Part shown: positions 17,380 to 25,822 of the stretch, in pieces
How positions within the stretch are numbered: the first letter of the stretch is position 1
Layout of the letters: the number at the start of each line of letters is the position of its first letter
NCBI RefSeq assembly: GCF_000425185.1
Contig: NZ_AULH01000006.1
Location: 248,001 to 312,000, forward strand
Direction: 5' to 3'
Length of the DNA stretch: 64,000 nucleotides
Source of the DNA: Pleomorphomonas koreensis DSM 23070
GTDB lineage: Bacteria; Pseudomonadota; Alphaproteobacteria; Rhizobiales; Pleomorphomonadaceae
The notes under the pieces: generated by a model
Seen by the model: the letters and a program-made list of their open reading frames with translations, nothing else
What the model was told of the DNA's origin: nothing
Database searches by the model: none
Translations under genes and position numbers: made by a program

Positions 17380-18828
17380 TCAACCAATGGCGATGATGCG
17401 GATTTCGCCGCGTCCGCCCGCGCCGCCGGCGCCGCTCGCCGTGCCGTTGAGGGCGCCGCCACCGCCGCCGCCACCGCCACCGGGGACACCGCCGTTGCCC
17501 CCCTTGCCGGCCGAACCACCGCCGCCGCCGCCACCGCCCATACCGCGTGTCCACGCTTTCGAACCGCCGACGCCACCGCTCGCCCCGGCCACGCCGCCCG
17601 TGCCGCCGGCCGCCTGCGAGGAGGGGCCGCCGGAACGACCGCCAATGCCGCCGGCACCACCGGCGAAGGTGGCGTTGGCGGTGTCGATGTAGCCGCCGCC
17701 ACCGCCGCCGCCCGGTGCGGCCGAGGCGCCGGCCGAGCTGGTGGAAAGCGGACTTCCCGCGCCGCCGTCGCCGTTACCACCTGAGTTGCTGGCCGCGCTC
17801 GCGCCGCAGCCGCCGGTGCCGCCGACACCAACCGTCGTACCGCCACCGGCGCCCGGATTGCCGCCGGTCGCTCGCAGCAACTCGACGCCGTTGCTCGACA
17901 CCGCCGTGTAGCCGCCGGCGACGCCGGCCGCGCCGTTGGTGGTGCTTGCCGACACCGCCGCCGCTCCGGTGCCGCCGACGCCAACCGTGCAGGTTACCGT
18001 CGCGCCGAGTTCATCGGCGAGATACTGCTCGCTGACCAGACCGCCGGCGCCGCCGCCACCACCGCCGTAGCGCAACGTGGCGGCGACGCCCGTCCGGCCC
18101 GAGCCGCCGCCACCGCCGCCGCCGATGCAGACGACGGTAACGAGGCGCGCCCAGGCCGGCTTGGTCCAGGTGCCCGAGCTGTCGAACACGTCGCAGGATA
18201 CGCGAGCGCTGCCCTTGGCGAAGGCGGCAACGCCGCTCGTCCGGTCGACGCGCAGCACCTCGGTCCAGGCGGCGCCGTCGGCCGACACCTTCAGCGCGAA
18301 ATCGTCGCCGCCGATCAAGCCGAACTCCGCCCGGCCCGACCAGCCCGTCTGGAACAGGTACGAGGCGGTGACGCCGGGCACCGACTTGTTGACCTTCAAC
18401 TGCAACCCTGCCCCGAGATCGGTGAACAGCGCGGCGGTCAGCGCGGCGGCGAACTGGTTGGTGGAATCCGGGCTGGTGCCGATGCCCAGCCGGCCGAAGC
18501 TGCCCCAGTAGGTGCCGGTATAGACGGCCGGCGCCGTCTCGTCCGCGACATAGGCCAGCCAGCCGGCCTTCGGCGTCAGGAACGACCAATTGCCGCCCTC
18601 GCAGACGGCAATGGTGTTGTCCTGCCCGGCCCAGGCGCCGGTGGCGCCCGAGGCGACGAGGTAGCGGTCGCCGGCCGCCGCGCCGCTCGGCGGCGCCGTC
18701 AGGCCGCGGCTTTTCACCGTCAGCATGACCAGCCGGTCGAGGAGGTCGAGCGCCTCGTTGTGGGTGACGTGCTTCTGCGCCTGTGCCGCGGCGATCAGCG
18801 GCAGGCCGAGGTTGGGTGTATCAGACAT
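17380..18828 (-). CDS. DUF2793 GTA tail fibre with glycine-rich C-terminus
   Basis: Protein of 482 residues. The N-terminal ~110 residues are a DUF2793 domain (LGLPLIAAAQAQKHVTHNEAL; GQDNTIAVCEGGNWSFL), which in phage and GTA clusters marks tail fibre or tail tip proteins. In Rhodobacter capsulatus a DUF2793 protein is the GTA tail fibre. A middle region is followed by FDSSGTWTKPAWARLVTVVC and about 240 residues dominated by Gly, Ala and Ser with runs of up to nine Gly, closing with RGEIRIIAIG. This layout is like the polyglycine-rich receptor-binding tips of some phage adhesins. It overlaps g15 by 8 bp with AGGAG ahead of its ATG, so it is the last gene of the GTA operon. It probably contacts the recipient cell surface. 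Confidence 0.85.
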   Translation of the reverse strand: MSDTPNLGLPLIAAAQAQKHVTHNEALDLLDRLVMLTVKSRGLTAPPSGAAAGDRYLVASGATGAWAGQDNTIAVCEGGNWSFLTPKAGWLAYVADETAPAVYTGTYWGSFGRLGIGTSPDSTNQFAAALTAALFTDLGAGLQLKVNKSVPGVTASYLFQTGWSGRAEFGLIGGDDFALKVSADGAAWTEVLRVDRTSGVAAFAKGSARVSCDVFDSSGTWTKPAWARLVTVVCIGGGGGGGSGRTGVAATLRYGGGGGGAGGLVSEQYLADELGATVTCTVGVGGTGAAAVSASTTNGAAGVAGGYTAVSSNGVELLRATGGNPGAGGGTTVGVGGTGGCGASAASNSGGNGDGGAGSPLSTSSAGASAAPGGGGGGGYIDTANATFAGGAGGIGGRSGGPSSQAAGGTGGVAGASGGVGGSKAWTRGMGGGGGGGGSAGKGGNGGVPGGGGGGGGGALNGTASGAGGAGGRGEIRIIAIG

Positions 18829-21800
18829 GCAGGGTGCTCCTGGCGGGCCAGCCGGCGCCCATGGTCTCGGAGACCTGGGCGACGGAGAGGTCGAAGGACG
18901 TGACGAGACCGCCGGCGTCGGCGATCTGCTCGGCCGCCGCGTAGGCGACCGACGGCGTCGTCACCGCGAGCGTCCGGATGGCGCTTCCGGCGCGGATCTC
19001 CACCTCGTAGAGTTCGCTGGTCTCGCCGAGCGGCACCTCGCGGGCGTCGAAGTCGTCGCCGTCGAGGCGGGTGCGGCGCGTCCAGCCGATCAGGATGTCG
19101 CCGGACGCGGCGTCGCGACGCGCCTTGAGATGGACGGGCGAGAGCGGCATCAGGCCGATGGCGGCCGGCGTCATGGTCAGTTCGACCAACTCCGGATCGC
19201 CGAGACCGGCGGTGGCGTCGCCGATACGCAACGTCATCGGCCGTCCCGTCTGGTCGCGGGTGATCGGCAGCCGCTGCACCGAACCGTCCAGCAGCACGAA
19301 GTCGGCACCGGACGAATGGCCGCTTGCCGCGAAGCGCTCGCTGCCGCCGAGGCCGCGCAGCAAGCCGGTCAACCGGTAGCGGCGGTCGCCGACGAGTTCA
19401 GCGGCGCGGAACTGGATGACTTCCCAGCCGCCGTCCATCGAGCCGACGGCGGCCATGTTGGCGCCATCGAACAGGGCGAGATCGCCGACGCTCGACAGCG
19501 TGCCGCGCACCAGTTCCACCTCCACCGCATTCGCCCTGTCGAACAGCCACGGCCGGCCGGCGCCGAGCGGCGCCTCCAGCGTGCCGATGGTGGCCGGCCG
19601 GTCGAGCGTCGTCATCAGCGACGGGCTATCGCCGGAAAGGCGATAGACGGCGAGGCGGCCCGGCCAGGGCGAGGCCGTCGCGGCGATATAGGGTCGCCAG
19701 GCTTCCTCGCCCGAGAAGCGGGCCGGCAGGTCGAGCACCAGCGCCACCGGTTCGGCCACCGACGCGGAGACCGGCGGCGACACGACGTTGGAGCTGGTAT
19801 CGGCCGCCGTCGATCGCCTGAGGCTGTCGAGATCGACGGTCACCGCCTCGATGCGGCAGTCGGTGCCATCGGTCACCTTGCGGATGCGCAGCGCCTGCCG
19901 GCCGGCACCGGTGGTCAGATGCACGACGTCGCCCGGTTCCAGCGCCAGCCGCTCGGGCGGCAGGCGGAACACGAAGGTCTCCCGCTCGGCCTCGCGATCG
20001 CGCAGCGCCCGGTCGGCCAGCCCCTCGATCACTGCGGCCGAGGCCATCACCGGCAGCACGATATCCTCGCTGCCCGGCGGACCGTCGCGGCGGGCCGAGG
20101 CAACCGCCGACAGGCCGTCGCGGTCGCTGTCGAGGAAGGTGACGGCGATCTCGCCGGCGATGTCCTCGTCCTGCGCGCGGCGGCGTTCGAGATCGGCGCC
20201 GTCGCCGGCCGCCACCAGGTTGTCGAGGCCGAGGTCGGCGCGGCTCAGCCGGCTGCGGTCGGCGAGGCGCAGGCCGGTCGCCGTCTCCAGGAGATCGAAG
20301 CGCAGGAGGTCGGAGAGCGGCTCCAGCACGTCGCGGGCGCTCGACCGGTTGCCGATGACCATGCCGTCGACGACGCCGGTCAGCGCCACAGCGTCGACCG
20401 CCCCGGCGCCGGCGTCGGCGAGCAGCGCCTCGGCCACCTCGCCGAGAGCGGCGGCGCCGAGCCGGCCGTTCAGCCAGTGGCCGGTCTGCCAGTTGCCGCC
20501 GTCGGACCAGACGTCGAGGGCGAGCGGAAACCATGGATAGGGCCGCGCGTCCCAGGTCCAGGCATAGGCGCGCGCCATGTCGACCATGCGCCGGCCATCG
20601 ACAGGCGACGGCGGATTGTCGGCCTCGCTGAAATCGGCGCCCTCCGGATCGAAGTGGTCGATGATCGTTTCGAGATAGCGGCGTTGCATGGCGTCGTCGC
20701 GGCCACCGGCGCTGAACCAGGGCACGGCGCCCTCGCTCGACCGCCGGTCGGGGAAGACGTTGGGCTGGTTGGCGCCGCGGTCGACGGCCGGGCAGCCGAA
20801 TTCGGTGAAGCGGATCGGCTTCATGCCGGCCACCCAGGCGGTGGGGCTCGAAAGCTCGGCGCCGCCGACGCGGTCGTAGTGGCGGTTCGACCACCAGCCC
20901 TTGAGATCCTTGGTTCGCCAGACCCAGGGCTTGCCGAGACCGTCGGTGATCGGCGTGCGCGTGCCGGCGGCCCGGTCGGCGTCGCTGGCGTAAAACCAGT
21001 CGAAACCTTCGCCGCCGGCGACGTTGGCCCTGAGATAGCGGGGATCGCAAGGTCCCTCATAGACAAGGCCGTCGGCGTGCTCGCCGTCGCGCCAATCGCT
21101 CAGCGGGAAATAGGCATCGATGCCGACGAAATCGACCGCCGGGCTCGTCCACAGCGGATCGAGATGGAAGGCGAAGTCGCCGTCGCCGGCCTGATCGCCG
21201 TTCCACTCGCTCCAGTCGGCGGCGTAGGACACCGCCGTGCCGGCGCCAAGCATCGCCTTGACATCGGAGGCCAGCGCCGTCAGCGCGGTAACGAATGGGT
21301 AGCTGCGGCCGGCAGCGCGCACCGAAGTGAGGCCGCGCAGCTCCGAGCCGATCAGGAAAGTATCGACGCCGCCGGCGAGCGCGCAGAGCTTGGCATAGTG
21401 CAGCACCATGCGCCGGTAGCCCCAGTCCACCGGCCCGGTATAGGTGGGAAGTCCGCTGCTCGCGCCGAACTGCGACGGCACGGCGGCGCCCACGAAGGCG
21501 GCCACCTGGCTCGCCGCCGCGGCGGTGCCCCAGGGCGAACCGGCGACGCCCTTTCCCGGATGGCAGGTGATGCGGCCGCGCCAGGGATAGGCCGGCTGGG
21601 AGGTGCCGCCATAGGGGCTCGGCAGGCTGTTGCCGGCGGCAATGTCCATCATCACGAAGGGGTTGAAAGTGACGGCGAGCCCCCTCGCCTTCAGCGCCTT
21701 GATCGCCTCGACGACGCTCGCGTCGGACGGCGTGCCGCCATAGGCCGCCCGGCCGTCCACAGAACTGACCAGCCGCGCCGCGCCGCGTGCGAGGCCGCTC

Positions 21801-22699
21801 ACCCGCCATTCGAGGCCGGTGGTTGCCTTGGTGGCGTTGTCAACCTTCGGCCGGATGGAGCAGGCGCCGGCGCGGAGGTCGTCGCCGAACCAGGTGATGA
21901 CCAGCGCCACCGATTTGAGATTGGGGCAGACGGCACAGAGTTCGTCGAGCGAGGCGGCGAAATCGGTCGCGCCGGTGGCGGCGTGGCGGTTCTCGGTGGC
22001 GGTGACGCCGCGCGACAGGCTGCGCGTCACCCGCGTCGTGGCATAGCCGAATTCGGTGGCGGCGGGGATCATGGTCACCGCCTTCAGCTTGCGCTCCAGC
22101 CGGCCGACCGGCCGGATCACCTCGAAGGAGAGCTGCGGCAGCGTGTTGCCGAAGTCGTCGAGCGGCAGGCGCTCGAACACCACATAGGCGAGGCCGCGAT
22201 AGGCTGGCGCCGTGCCTTGGTGGGCGAGGATGAGCGAATCCGGCTGCTGGTTTTCGGTGCCCGAATGGACGCGCATGGTGACGCGCGTGAGATCAACGAG
22301 CTTGCCGTTGGCCCAGACGCGGCCGATGTGGGCGATCGGCCCCTCGCAGAGCCCGACGGCGAAATTGGCGAAATAGCGGTAGGTGGTGGTCTTGCTGCCG
22401 CCCGAGCCCTTGCCGCCGCTTGTCTCGGTGGTGCTTGTCTCCTCGAAGCTCGACGCCCAGATCACCTCGCCGGCGATCCGCACGCGGCCGAACAGGCGGG
22501 CGATCGGCGCGCCCTCGTTGGAGGTCTGCACATCGAGGTCGGCGAGCTTGCCGATCGAGGTGTTGCGGCCGCTGCCGAACAGCGCCCGGTCGAGTACGCC
22601 GCCGGCCAGCGCGCCCGCCGCCTGGCCGAGCAGCGCGGCGGTCGCGCCGAACAGGCCGCCGACCGCCGAGCCGGCGGCGGCGAGAAGAAGCGTCGCCAT
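18821..22699 (-). CDS. GTA host-specificity/tail-tip protein (g15, TIM-barrel type)
   Basis: A 1292-residue protein matching the size and layout of RcGTA g15, the large baseplate hub protein. A hydrophobic Ala/Gly-rich N-terminus is followed by a phage tail-tip region (APIARLFGRVRIAGEVIWAS). A glycoside-hydrolase-like GTA TIM-barrel domain occupies the middle (WSEWNGDQAGDGDFAFHLDP; FTEFGCPAVDRGANQPNVFP) and hub and C-terminal domains follow. The ATG at 22699 is chosen because AGGAGA lies just upstream; the frame extends 23 codons further into Arg-rich non-protein sequence. A plus-strand ORF of 1402 codons covers it entirely and is rejected as a shadow. Confidence 0.93.
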   Translation of the reverse strand: MATLLLAAAGSAVGGLFGATAALLGQAAGALAGGVLDRALFGSGRNTSIGKLADLDVQTSNEGAPIARLFGRVRIAGEVIWASSFEETSTTETSGGKGSGGSKTTTYRYFANFAVGLCEGPIAHIGRVWANGKLVDLTRVTMRVHSGTENQQPDSLILAHQGTAPAYRGLAYVVFERLPLDDFGNTLPQLSFEVIRPVGRLERKLKAVTMIPAATEFGYATTRVTRSLSRGVTATENRHAATGATDFAASLDELCAVCPNLKSVALVITWFGDDLRAGACSIRPKVDNATKATTGLEWRVSGLARGAARLVSSVDGRAAYGGTPSDASVVEAIKALKARGLAVTFNPFVMMDIAAGNSLPSPYGGTSQPAYPWRGRITCHPGKGVAGSPWGTAAAASQVAAFVGAAVPSQFGASSGLPTYTGPVDWGYRRMVLHYAKLCALAGGVDTFLIGSELRGLTSVRAAGRSYPFVTALTALASDVKAMLGAGTAVSYAADWSEWNGDQAGDGDFAFHLDPLWTSPAVDFVGIDAYFPLSDWRDGEHADGLVYEGPCDPRYLRANVAGGEGFDWFYASDADRAAGTRTPITDGLGKPWVWRTKDLKGWWSNRHYDRVGGAELSSPTAWVAGMKPIRFTEFGCPAVDRGANQPNVFPDRRSSEGAVPWFSAGGRDDAMQRRYLETIIDHFDPEGADFSEADNPPSPVDGRRMVDMARAYAWTWDARPYPWFPLALDVWSDGGNWQTGHWLNGRLGAAALGEVAEALLADAGAGAVDAVALTGVVDGMVIGNRSSARDVLEPLSDLLRFDLLETATGLRLADRSRLSRADLGLDNLVAAGDGADLERRRAQDEDIAGEIAVTFLDSDRDGLSAVASARRDGPPGSEDIVLPVMASAAVIEGLADRALRDREAERETFVFRLPPERLALEPGDVVHLTTGAGRQALRIRKVTDGTDCRIEAVTVDLDSLRRSTAADTSSNVVSPPVSASVAEPVALVLDLPARFSGEEAWRPYIAATASPWPGRLAVYRLSGDSPSLMTTLDRPATIGTLEAPLGAGRPWLFDRANAVEVELVRGTLSSVGDLALFDGANMAAVGSMDGGWEVIQFRAAELVGDRRYRLTGLLRGLGGSERFAASGHSSGADFVLLDGSVQRLPITRDQTGRPMTLRIGDATAGLGDPELVELTMTPAAIGLMPLSPVHLKARRDAASGDILIGWTRRTRLDGDDFDAREVPLGETSELYEVEIRAGSAIRTLAVTTPSVAYAAAEQIADAGGLVTSFDLSVAQVSETMGAGWPARSTLHV

Positions 22700-22716
22700 G
22701 ACAAGTCTCCTGAAGG

Positions 22717-23148
22717 TCAGCCGTCGAGGCCGGGGAAGCGGAAGGCGGCGGCGGCGTGGCTCTGCCACCAGCGGCCGAGCGGCACCTCGGCGACCACGGC
22801 GCCCTCCTGGGCGTGGATGAACCGCCCCGGCACGGTGACGATGCCGGCGTGCTTGGCCGGCAGGCCGTCGCGCCAGCGGAACAGCAGCACGTCGCCCGGC
22901 CCCGCCTCATCGAGCGGGATGGCGAGGAGATGACGGCCGGCCGCGCCGGCCATCAGCTCGGCGCCGCCCACCTCCGCCCATTCCGGACTGTAGGGCGGCA
23001 GCGGCTCGGGTTCCGGGCCGAGGAAGGCACGCCAGAGGCCGCGGATAAGGCCGGCGCAATCGCAGCCCACCCCTTTCAGCGACGCCTGATGGCGATAGGG
23101 CGTGCCGAGCCAGCAGCGGGCCTCGGCGACCAGTTCGTCGCGGGTCAT
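22717..23148 (-). CDS. GTA NlpC/P60 peptidase (g14)
   Basis: A 143-residue NlpC/P60-type cell-wall peptidase at the GTA tail tip, thought to open the recipient peptidoglycan. Catalytic Cys is C31 in GVGCDCAGLIRG, and the conserved His lies in PAKHAGIV near residue 100. Preceded by the typical WLGTPYRHQAS. The start overlaps g13 by 4 bp (ATGA). The order g13-g14-g15 is as in Rhodobacter capsulatus. Confidence 0.92.
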   Translation of the reverse strand: MTRDELVAEARCWLGTPYRHQASLKGVGCDCAGLIRGLWRAFLGPEPEPLPPYSPEWAEVGGAELMAGAAGRHLLAIPLDEAGPGDVLLFRWRDGLPAKHAGIVTVPGRFIHAQEGAVVAEVPLGRWWQSHAAAAFRFPGLDG

Positions 23149-24023
23149 CGGAACAGCACCTCGTCGCCGGCTGAGCCGGATGCGAAGGAGAAGACGAAAT
23201 CGCGGCCGGGCATGTGCGGGAATCCCCTGAAGTTGTCGGCGTTGCCGAAGCGGTCGCGACAGGTGGCGAACTGCTTGTCGCACCCGGCCGTCAGCATCAC
23301 CGTCACACCCTGTTCCGGCACGGCCGGCAGCGGCCGGCGCAGGATGACGCCGCTGCCGGCGACGTCCTTGACGTGGTCGTCGACGGCGAAGCTGCGGCCA
23401 CCGAGCGCGCCGCCGTCGAAGCGGCAGGTGCCGCGGGCGAGCCAGCCGGCGGCGAGGTCGTCGATGCCGGCGAGGCGGACAACGCGGCCATCCGATCCGG
23501 CCGCCACGGTTGCCGCGCGTCGCCAGGCGGCGGTGTCGGCGCCGCAGCGGCCGTCGCCGAAGGCAGCATCGCAGAAGCGCGAATAGAGCCGGCCGCGTAC
23601 CTGCCCGAGGGCGTGGGCCGGCCCGCGCAGCTCGGCGCGGAAGGCGCCATCGCGTTCCGTCACCTCGCCGAGCCGGCCGGTGCGCAGGAGCAGTCCATCG
23701 GCGGGCGAGGTCCAGTCGAGCCGCCAGACCTCGATCGTCGCGCCATCCCAGCGGCCGGCGGCGAGATCGGCCTCAGTGATGAATTCCGAACTGAGCGCGC
23801 CGGCCACCTCCTCCTCGCCGACCGCGAAGCCGGCGTGGCGCGTCGCCTCGCTGCCCGTGAAGCCGCTGTCCGGCCGGCAGGTGACGCCGGCGACGGTGAG
23901 CGGCCGGTCGTGATCGGTGAAGCCGAGCACCGTGCCGTCGGCGAGACGGACGACGAAGGCGGTGGCGAGCGTCGTCGCCTCGCCGGCGATGCGGGCGGCG
24001 AAGGCGGCGGGGATGTCCCTCAT
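23145..24023 (-). CDS. GTA tail component, DUF2163 (g13)
   Basis: A 292-residue protein of the phage conserved hypothetical BR0599/DUF2163 family, equal to RcGTA g13. Features include the N-terminal LADGTVLGFTDHDRPL typical of the family, the FTGSEATRHAGFAVGEEEV segment and a C-terminal Cys-rich stretch (GCDKQFATCRDRFGNADNFR) that fits an iron-sulfur-binding tail hub as described for GTA baseplates. It overlaps g12 and g14 by 4 bp each. It is a baseplate protein. Confidence 0.92.
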   Translation of the reverse strand: MRDIPAAFAARIAGEATTLATAFVVRLADGTVLGFTDHDRPLTVAGVTCRPDSGFTGSEATRHAGFAVGEEEVAGALSSEFITEADLAAGRWDGATIEVWRLDWTSPADGLLLRTGRLGEVTERDGAFRAELRGPAHALGQVRGRLYSRFCDAAFGDGRCGADTAAWRRAATVAAGSDGRVVRLAGIDDLAAGWLARGTCRFDGGALGGRSFAVDDHVKDVAGSGVILRRPLPAVPEQGVTVMLTAGCDKQFATCRDRFGNADNFRGFPHMPGRDFVFSFASGSAGDEVLFR

Positions 24024-24652
24024 GGCAGGATCTCGACGATGGGAATGGCAGGAACGGCGCCGGCCGCGAACTGGTTGAGGTCGACGGTCAGCCGATCGGT
24101 GTCGAAGCGCACCGGCACGTCGAAGCGGAAGCCGGCCGTCACTGCCTTGCCGGCAGCCGGCGCCGTGGCCAGCGTCACCATGCCGGTCGTCGTGTCGACC
24201 GATACGGCGCCGCCGGCCAGCGTTGCGCCATCGACGGCAACGGCGACGCTGCCGGCCACCGGCTTGGCGATGGTGCGGACATAGGGCGCGAAGGCGCCGC
24301 CGTAGGTCTTGACGAGCTGGAATGCCCTGGTCGTGCCATCGCCGGTACCGATGCGCTGGTCGAGCGGCCCCGGCGTCTGGAGCGGCGGACAGGACCGGTC
24401 GTCGCCCCGGTCGCGGAAGCGGAAGCCGTAGAGCCGGCCGCGCCGTTCCTCGAAGAAGGCGATCACCGCATGCAGCTCATCGAGCGTCTTGATGCCGGAG
24501 GCGGCGTCGTAGCGGCGGCGGCTGTCGGCCCAGCGGCCGTTGCGGCGCTCGCGGCCGGAGGCCAGCGTCACGATGTCGGTCCGCCGCTCCGGTCCGCCGC
24601 TGGCACCGAGCGCCACGGCCAGCGGAAACGGCGTCTCATGGAAGCCGGACAT
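24020..24652 (-). CDS. GTA distal tail protein, DUF2460 (g12)
   Basis: A 210-residue protein of DUF2460/TIGR02217, the GTA distal tail protein. It starts MSGFHETPFPLAVALGASGG and has the family features RRRYDAASGIKTLDELHAVI and FFEERRGRLYGFRFRDRGD. The ATG at 24652 has AGGGG 7 nt upstream; the open frame continues 17 codons further but that part overlaps the intergenic promoter of the divergent gene at 24762. That divergent gene separates g12 from g11. Confidence 0.93.
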   Translation of the reverse strand: MSGFHETPFPLAVALGASGGPERRTDIVTLASGRERRNGRWADSRRRYDAASGIKTLDELHAVIAFFEERRGRLYGFRFRDRGDDRSCPPLQTPGPLDQRIGTGDGTTRAFQLVKTYGGAFAPYVRTIAKPVAGSVAVAVDGATLAGGAVSVDTTTGMVTLATAPAAGKAVTAGFRFDVPVRFDTDRLTVDLNQFAAGAVPAIPIVEILP

Positions 24653-24689
24653 AGGAAAACCCCTGTTGGTGAATGGCCCGAAGCGTCTT

Positions 24690-24703
24690 TTGATCCACCT
24701 CAA
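24690..24703 (+). promoter_or_regulatory. FNR/FixK-type box ahead of the DUF465-like gene
   Basis: TTGATCCACCTCAA matches TTGA-N6-TCAA, the core of the FNR/FixK anaerobox (consensus TTGAT-N4-ATCAA, one mismatch). Its centre at 24696.5 would place a class II start site near 24738. A TTAGCT -10-like hexamer lies at 24725-24730, and the gene starts at 24762. This suggests oxygen control of the small plus-strand gene. The match is by eye and needs testing. Confidence 0.5.
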
Positions 24704-24761
24704 GGTCTTGTTGCGACATGAAGGTTAGCTTCGGGAGCATGAGAATGGAGGGGTTGGCGCG

Positions 24762-25013
24762 ATGAGCATCCCGCACGAGCTTGCCGAGGAACTCCCGCAG
24801 AACTGGGAGACCATCGAACAGCTCATGCTGTTCGATGCCGGTTTCTGCGACCTCGCCACTGCCTATCAGGAGATCAACCGGCGCATTTTCCGCATCGAGT
24901 CGCTGGAGGAACCGGCCGGGCCGGGCGTCCTCGACGATCTCAGGCGCCATCGGTCCCTGCTCAAGGATGAAATCGCGGCCGCCCTCGCCGCGTCCGAACG
25001 CGCCGTGGCTTGA
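24762..25013 (+). CDS. Small DUF465/YdcH-like protein inside the GTA cluster
   Basis: An 83-residue acidic helical protein on the strand opposite to the GTA genes, between g11 and g12. The pattern DAGFCDLATAYQEINRRIFRIE, then LRRHRSLLKDEIAAAL, resembles the two-helix DUF465/YdcH family (short proteins with a KDEI near the end). The start has GGAGGGG 8 nt upstream, and an FNR/FixK-like box is correctly placed ahead of it. It is not part of the standard GTA gene set. It may simply be a host gene caught in the cluster, or a small regulator. The family call is tentative; that it is a real gene is more certain. Confidence 0.72.
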   Translation: MSIPHELAEELPQNWETIEQLMLFDAGFCDLATAYQEINRRIFRIESLEEPAGPGVLDDLRRHRSLLKDEIAAALAASERAVA

Positions 25014-25038
25014 CACCCCTCCTCGTTGGGCCCCTGCG

Positions 25039-25602
25039 CTATAGCCCGCGCCGTCCCCGTCCGACGGCGCGGGCTAGCATTGCCGTCACCTGCGCTTCGG
25101 ACTGGCGGAAGCTCTCGACATTGGGCGTGGTGACGTTGAAGGTCACCGCCACGTTGCCGCCCTGCCCGCCGGCCACGCCGAGCCGGCCGTCGGCGCCGCG
25201 CGCCAGCGGCAGGATCGCCTCGGCGCCGGCCTCGCCGGCCACGCCGAGGCCGCCATCCAGCGGGAAATAGGTCGGGCTCGCCACCACGCCGCCGTCGGCG
25301 AACGGCACGACGCCGCCCTTGGCAAAGGGCAGGATCGACGACAGCGCCGACCCGAGGCCGCTCGTCAGATTGCCGGCCAGCGAGGACAGGAGCGACGACA
25401 GCGGCTTCAGCGCCGCGTCGATGGCGTTCGACGACAGCCGGAGCGCCATCGACTTCAGCACCTCGTCGAGCGACTTGCCCTGCACCACCGCCTGCTTCAG
25501 GCCGGTGGTCATGGTTGCACCGAAGCGGTCGGCGGCGCCGTTCAGGCTTTCGAGCAGCTTCAGCCGTTCTTCGAGATCACTGGTATCGGTTGTCTCGGCC
25601 AT
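25039..25602 (-). CDS. GTA tape measure protein (g11)
   Basis: A 187-residue short tape measure protein, in the place of RcGTA g11 and of similar small size. It has an amphipathic helical N-terminus (DLEERLKLLESLNGAADRFGA), a hydrophobic middle (LKPLSSLLSSLAGNLTSGLG) and the characteristic C-terminus with FAKGGVVPFADGGVVASPTYFP and AGEAGAEAILPLARGADGRLG. Tail length follows tape measure length, so a short tail is expected. Its start lies 26 bp inside the end of the g10.1 frame, typical of tail chaperone and tape measure genes. Confidence 0.92.
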   Translation of the reverse strand: MAETTDTSDLEERLKLLESLNGAADRFGATMTTGLKQAVVQGKSLDEVLKSMALRLSSNAIDAALKPLSSLLSSLAGNLTSGLGSALSSILPFAKGGVVPFADGGVVASPTYFPLDGGLGVAGEAGAEAILPLARGADGRLGVAGGQGGNVAVTFNVTTPNVESFRQSEAQVTAMLARAVGRGRRGL

Positions 25603-25822
25603 CGGGGCCTCCGTTGTGGTCGGGGAAGCGGTGCATCAGCAGGTCGAAGGCGCCGCGCTCCAGCGGCTCGGCCGCCGCCGGCCGCCGGTGGGCGCGCAAC
25701 GCGGCGGCCAGCTCGCGCGGCGTCATCGCCCAGAAGGCGTCGGGCGGAAGTTTCAGGACGCCGAAGCCGAAGGCGAGGACGTCGTCCCAGGGGAAGGCGC
25801 GGCGGCCGGCGCCGGACCGTCC
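25577..25822 (-). CDS. GTA tail assembly chaperone domain (g10.1), probably made by -1 frameshift
   Basis: This 81-residue frame encodes the small GTA tail-chaperone family (rcc01693-like), recognised by FGFGVLKLPPDAFWAMTPREL and LLMHRFPD. No ATG, GTG or TTG start precedes the conserved part; the only in-frame ATG lies inside the motif WAMTPREL. Upstream, the frame runs without a start codon through all of the overlap with g10. The frame is -1 relative to g10, and a frameshift signal at 25796-25841 would join 109 residues of g10 to these 81 residues (190 aa fusion). The coordinates given begin at the first codon read after the slip. A CTG start near 25749 is the alternative. Confidence 0.82.
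   Translation of the reverse strand, partial: GRSGAGRRAFPWDDVLAFGFGVLKLPPDAFWAMTPRELAAALRAHRRPAAAEPLERGAFDLLMHRFPDHNGGPDGRDNRYQ

Noticed and set aside
17400-18130. Repetitive GC-rich DNA that could look like a CRISPR or minisatellite
   Set aside because: It is in-frame coding for a glycine-rich protein domain; there are no constant repeats with unique spacers.
18725-22933. Plus-strand ORF of 1402 codons antisense to g15
   Set aside because: GC-rich shadow frame; Arg/Gly/His-rich composition without domains, while the minus strand encodes a clear GTA protein.
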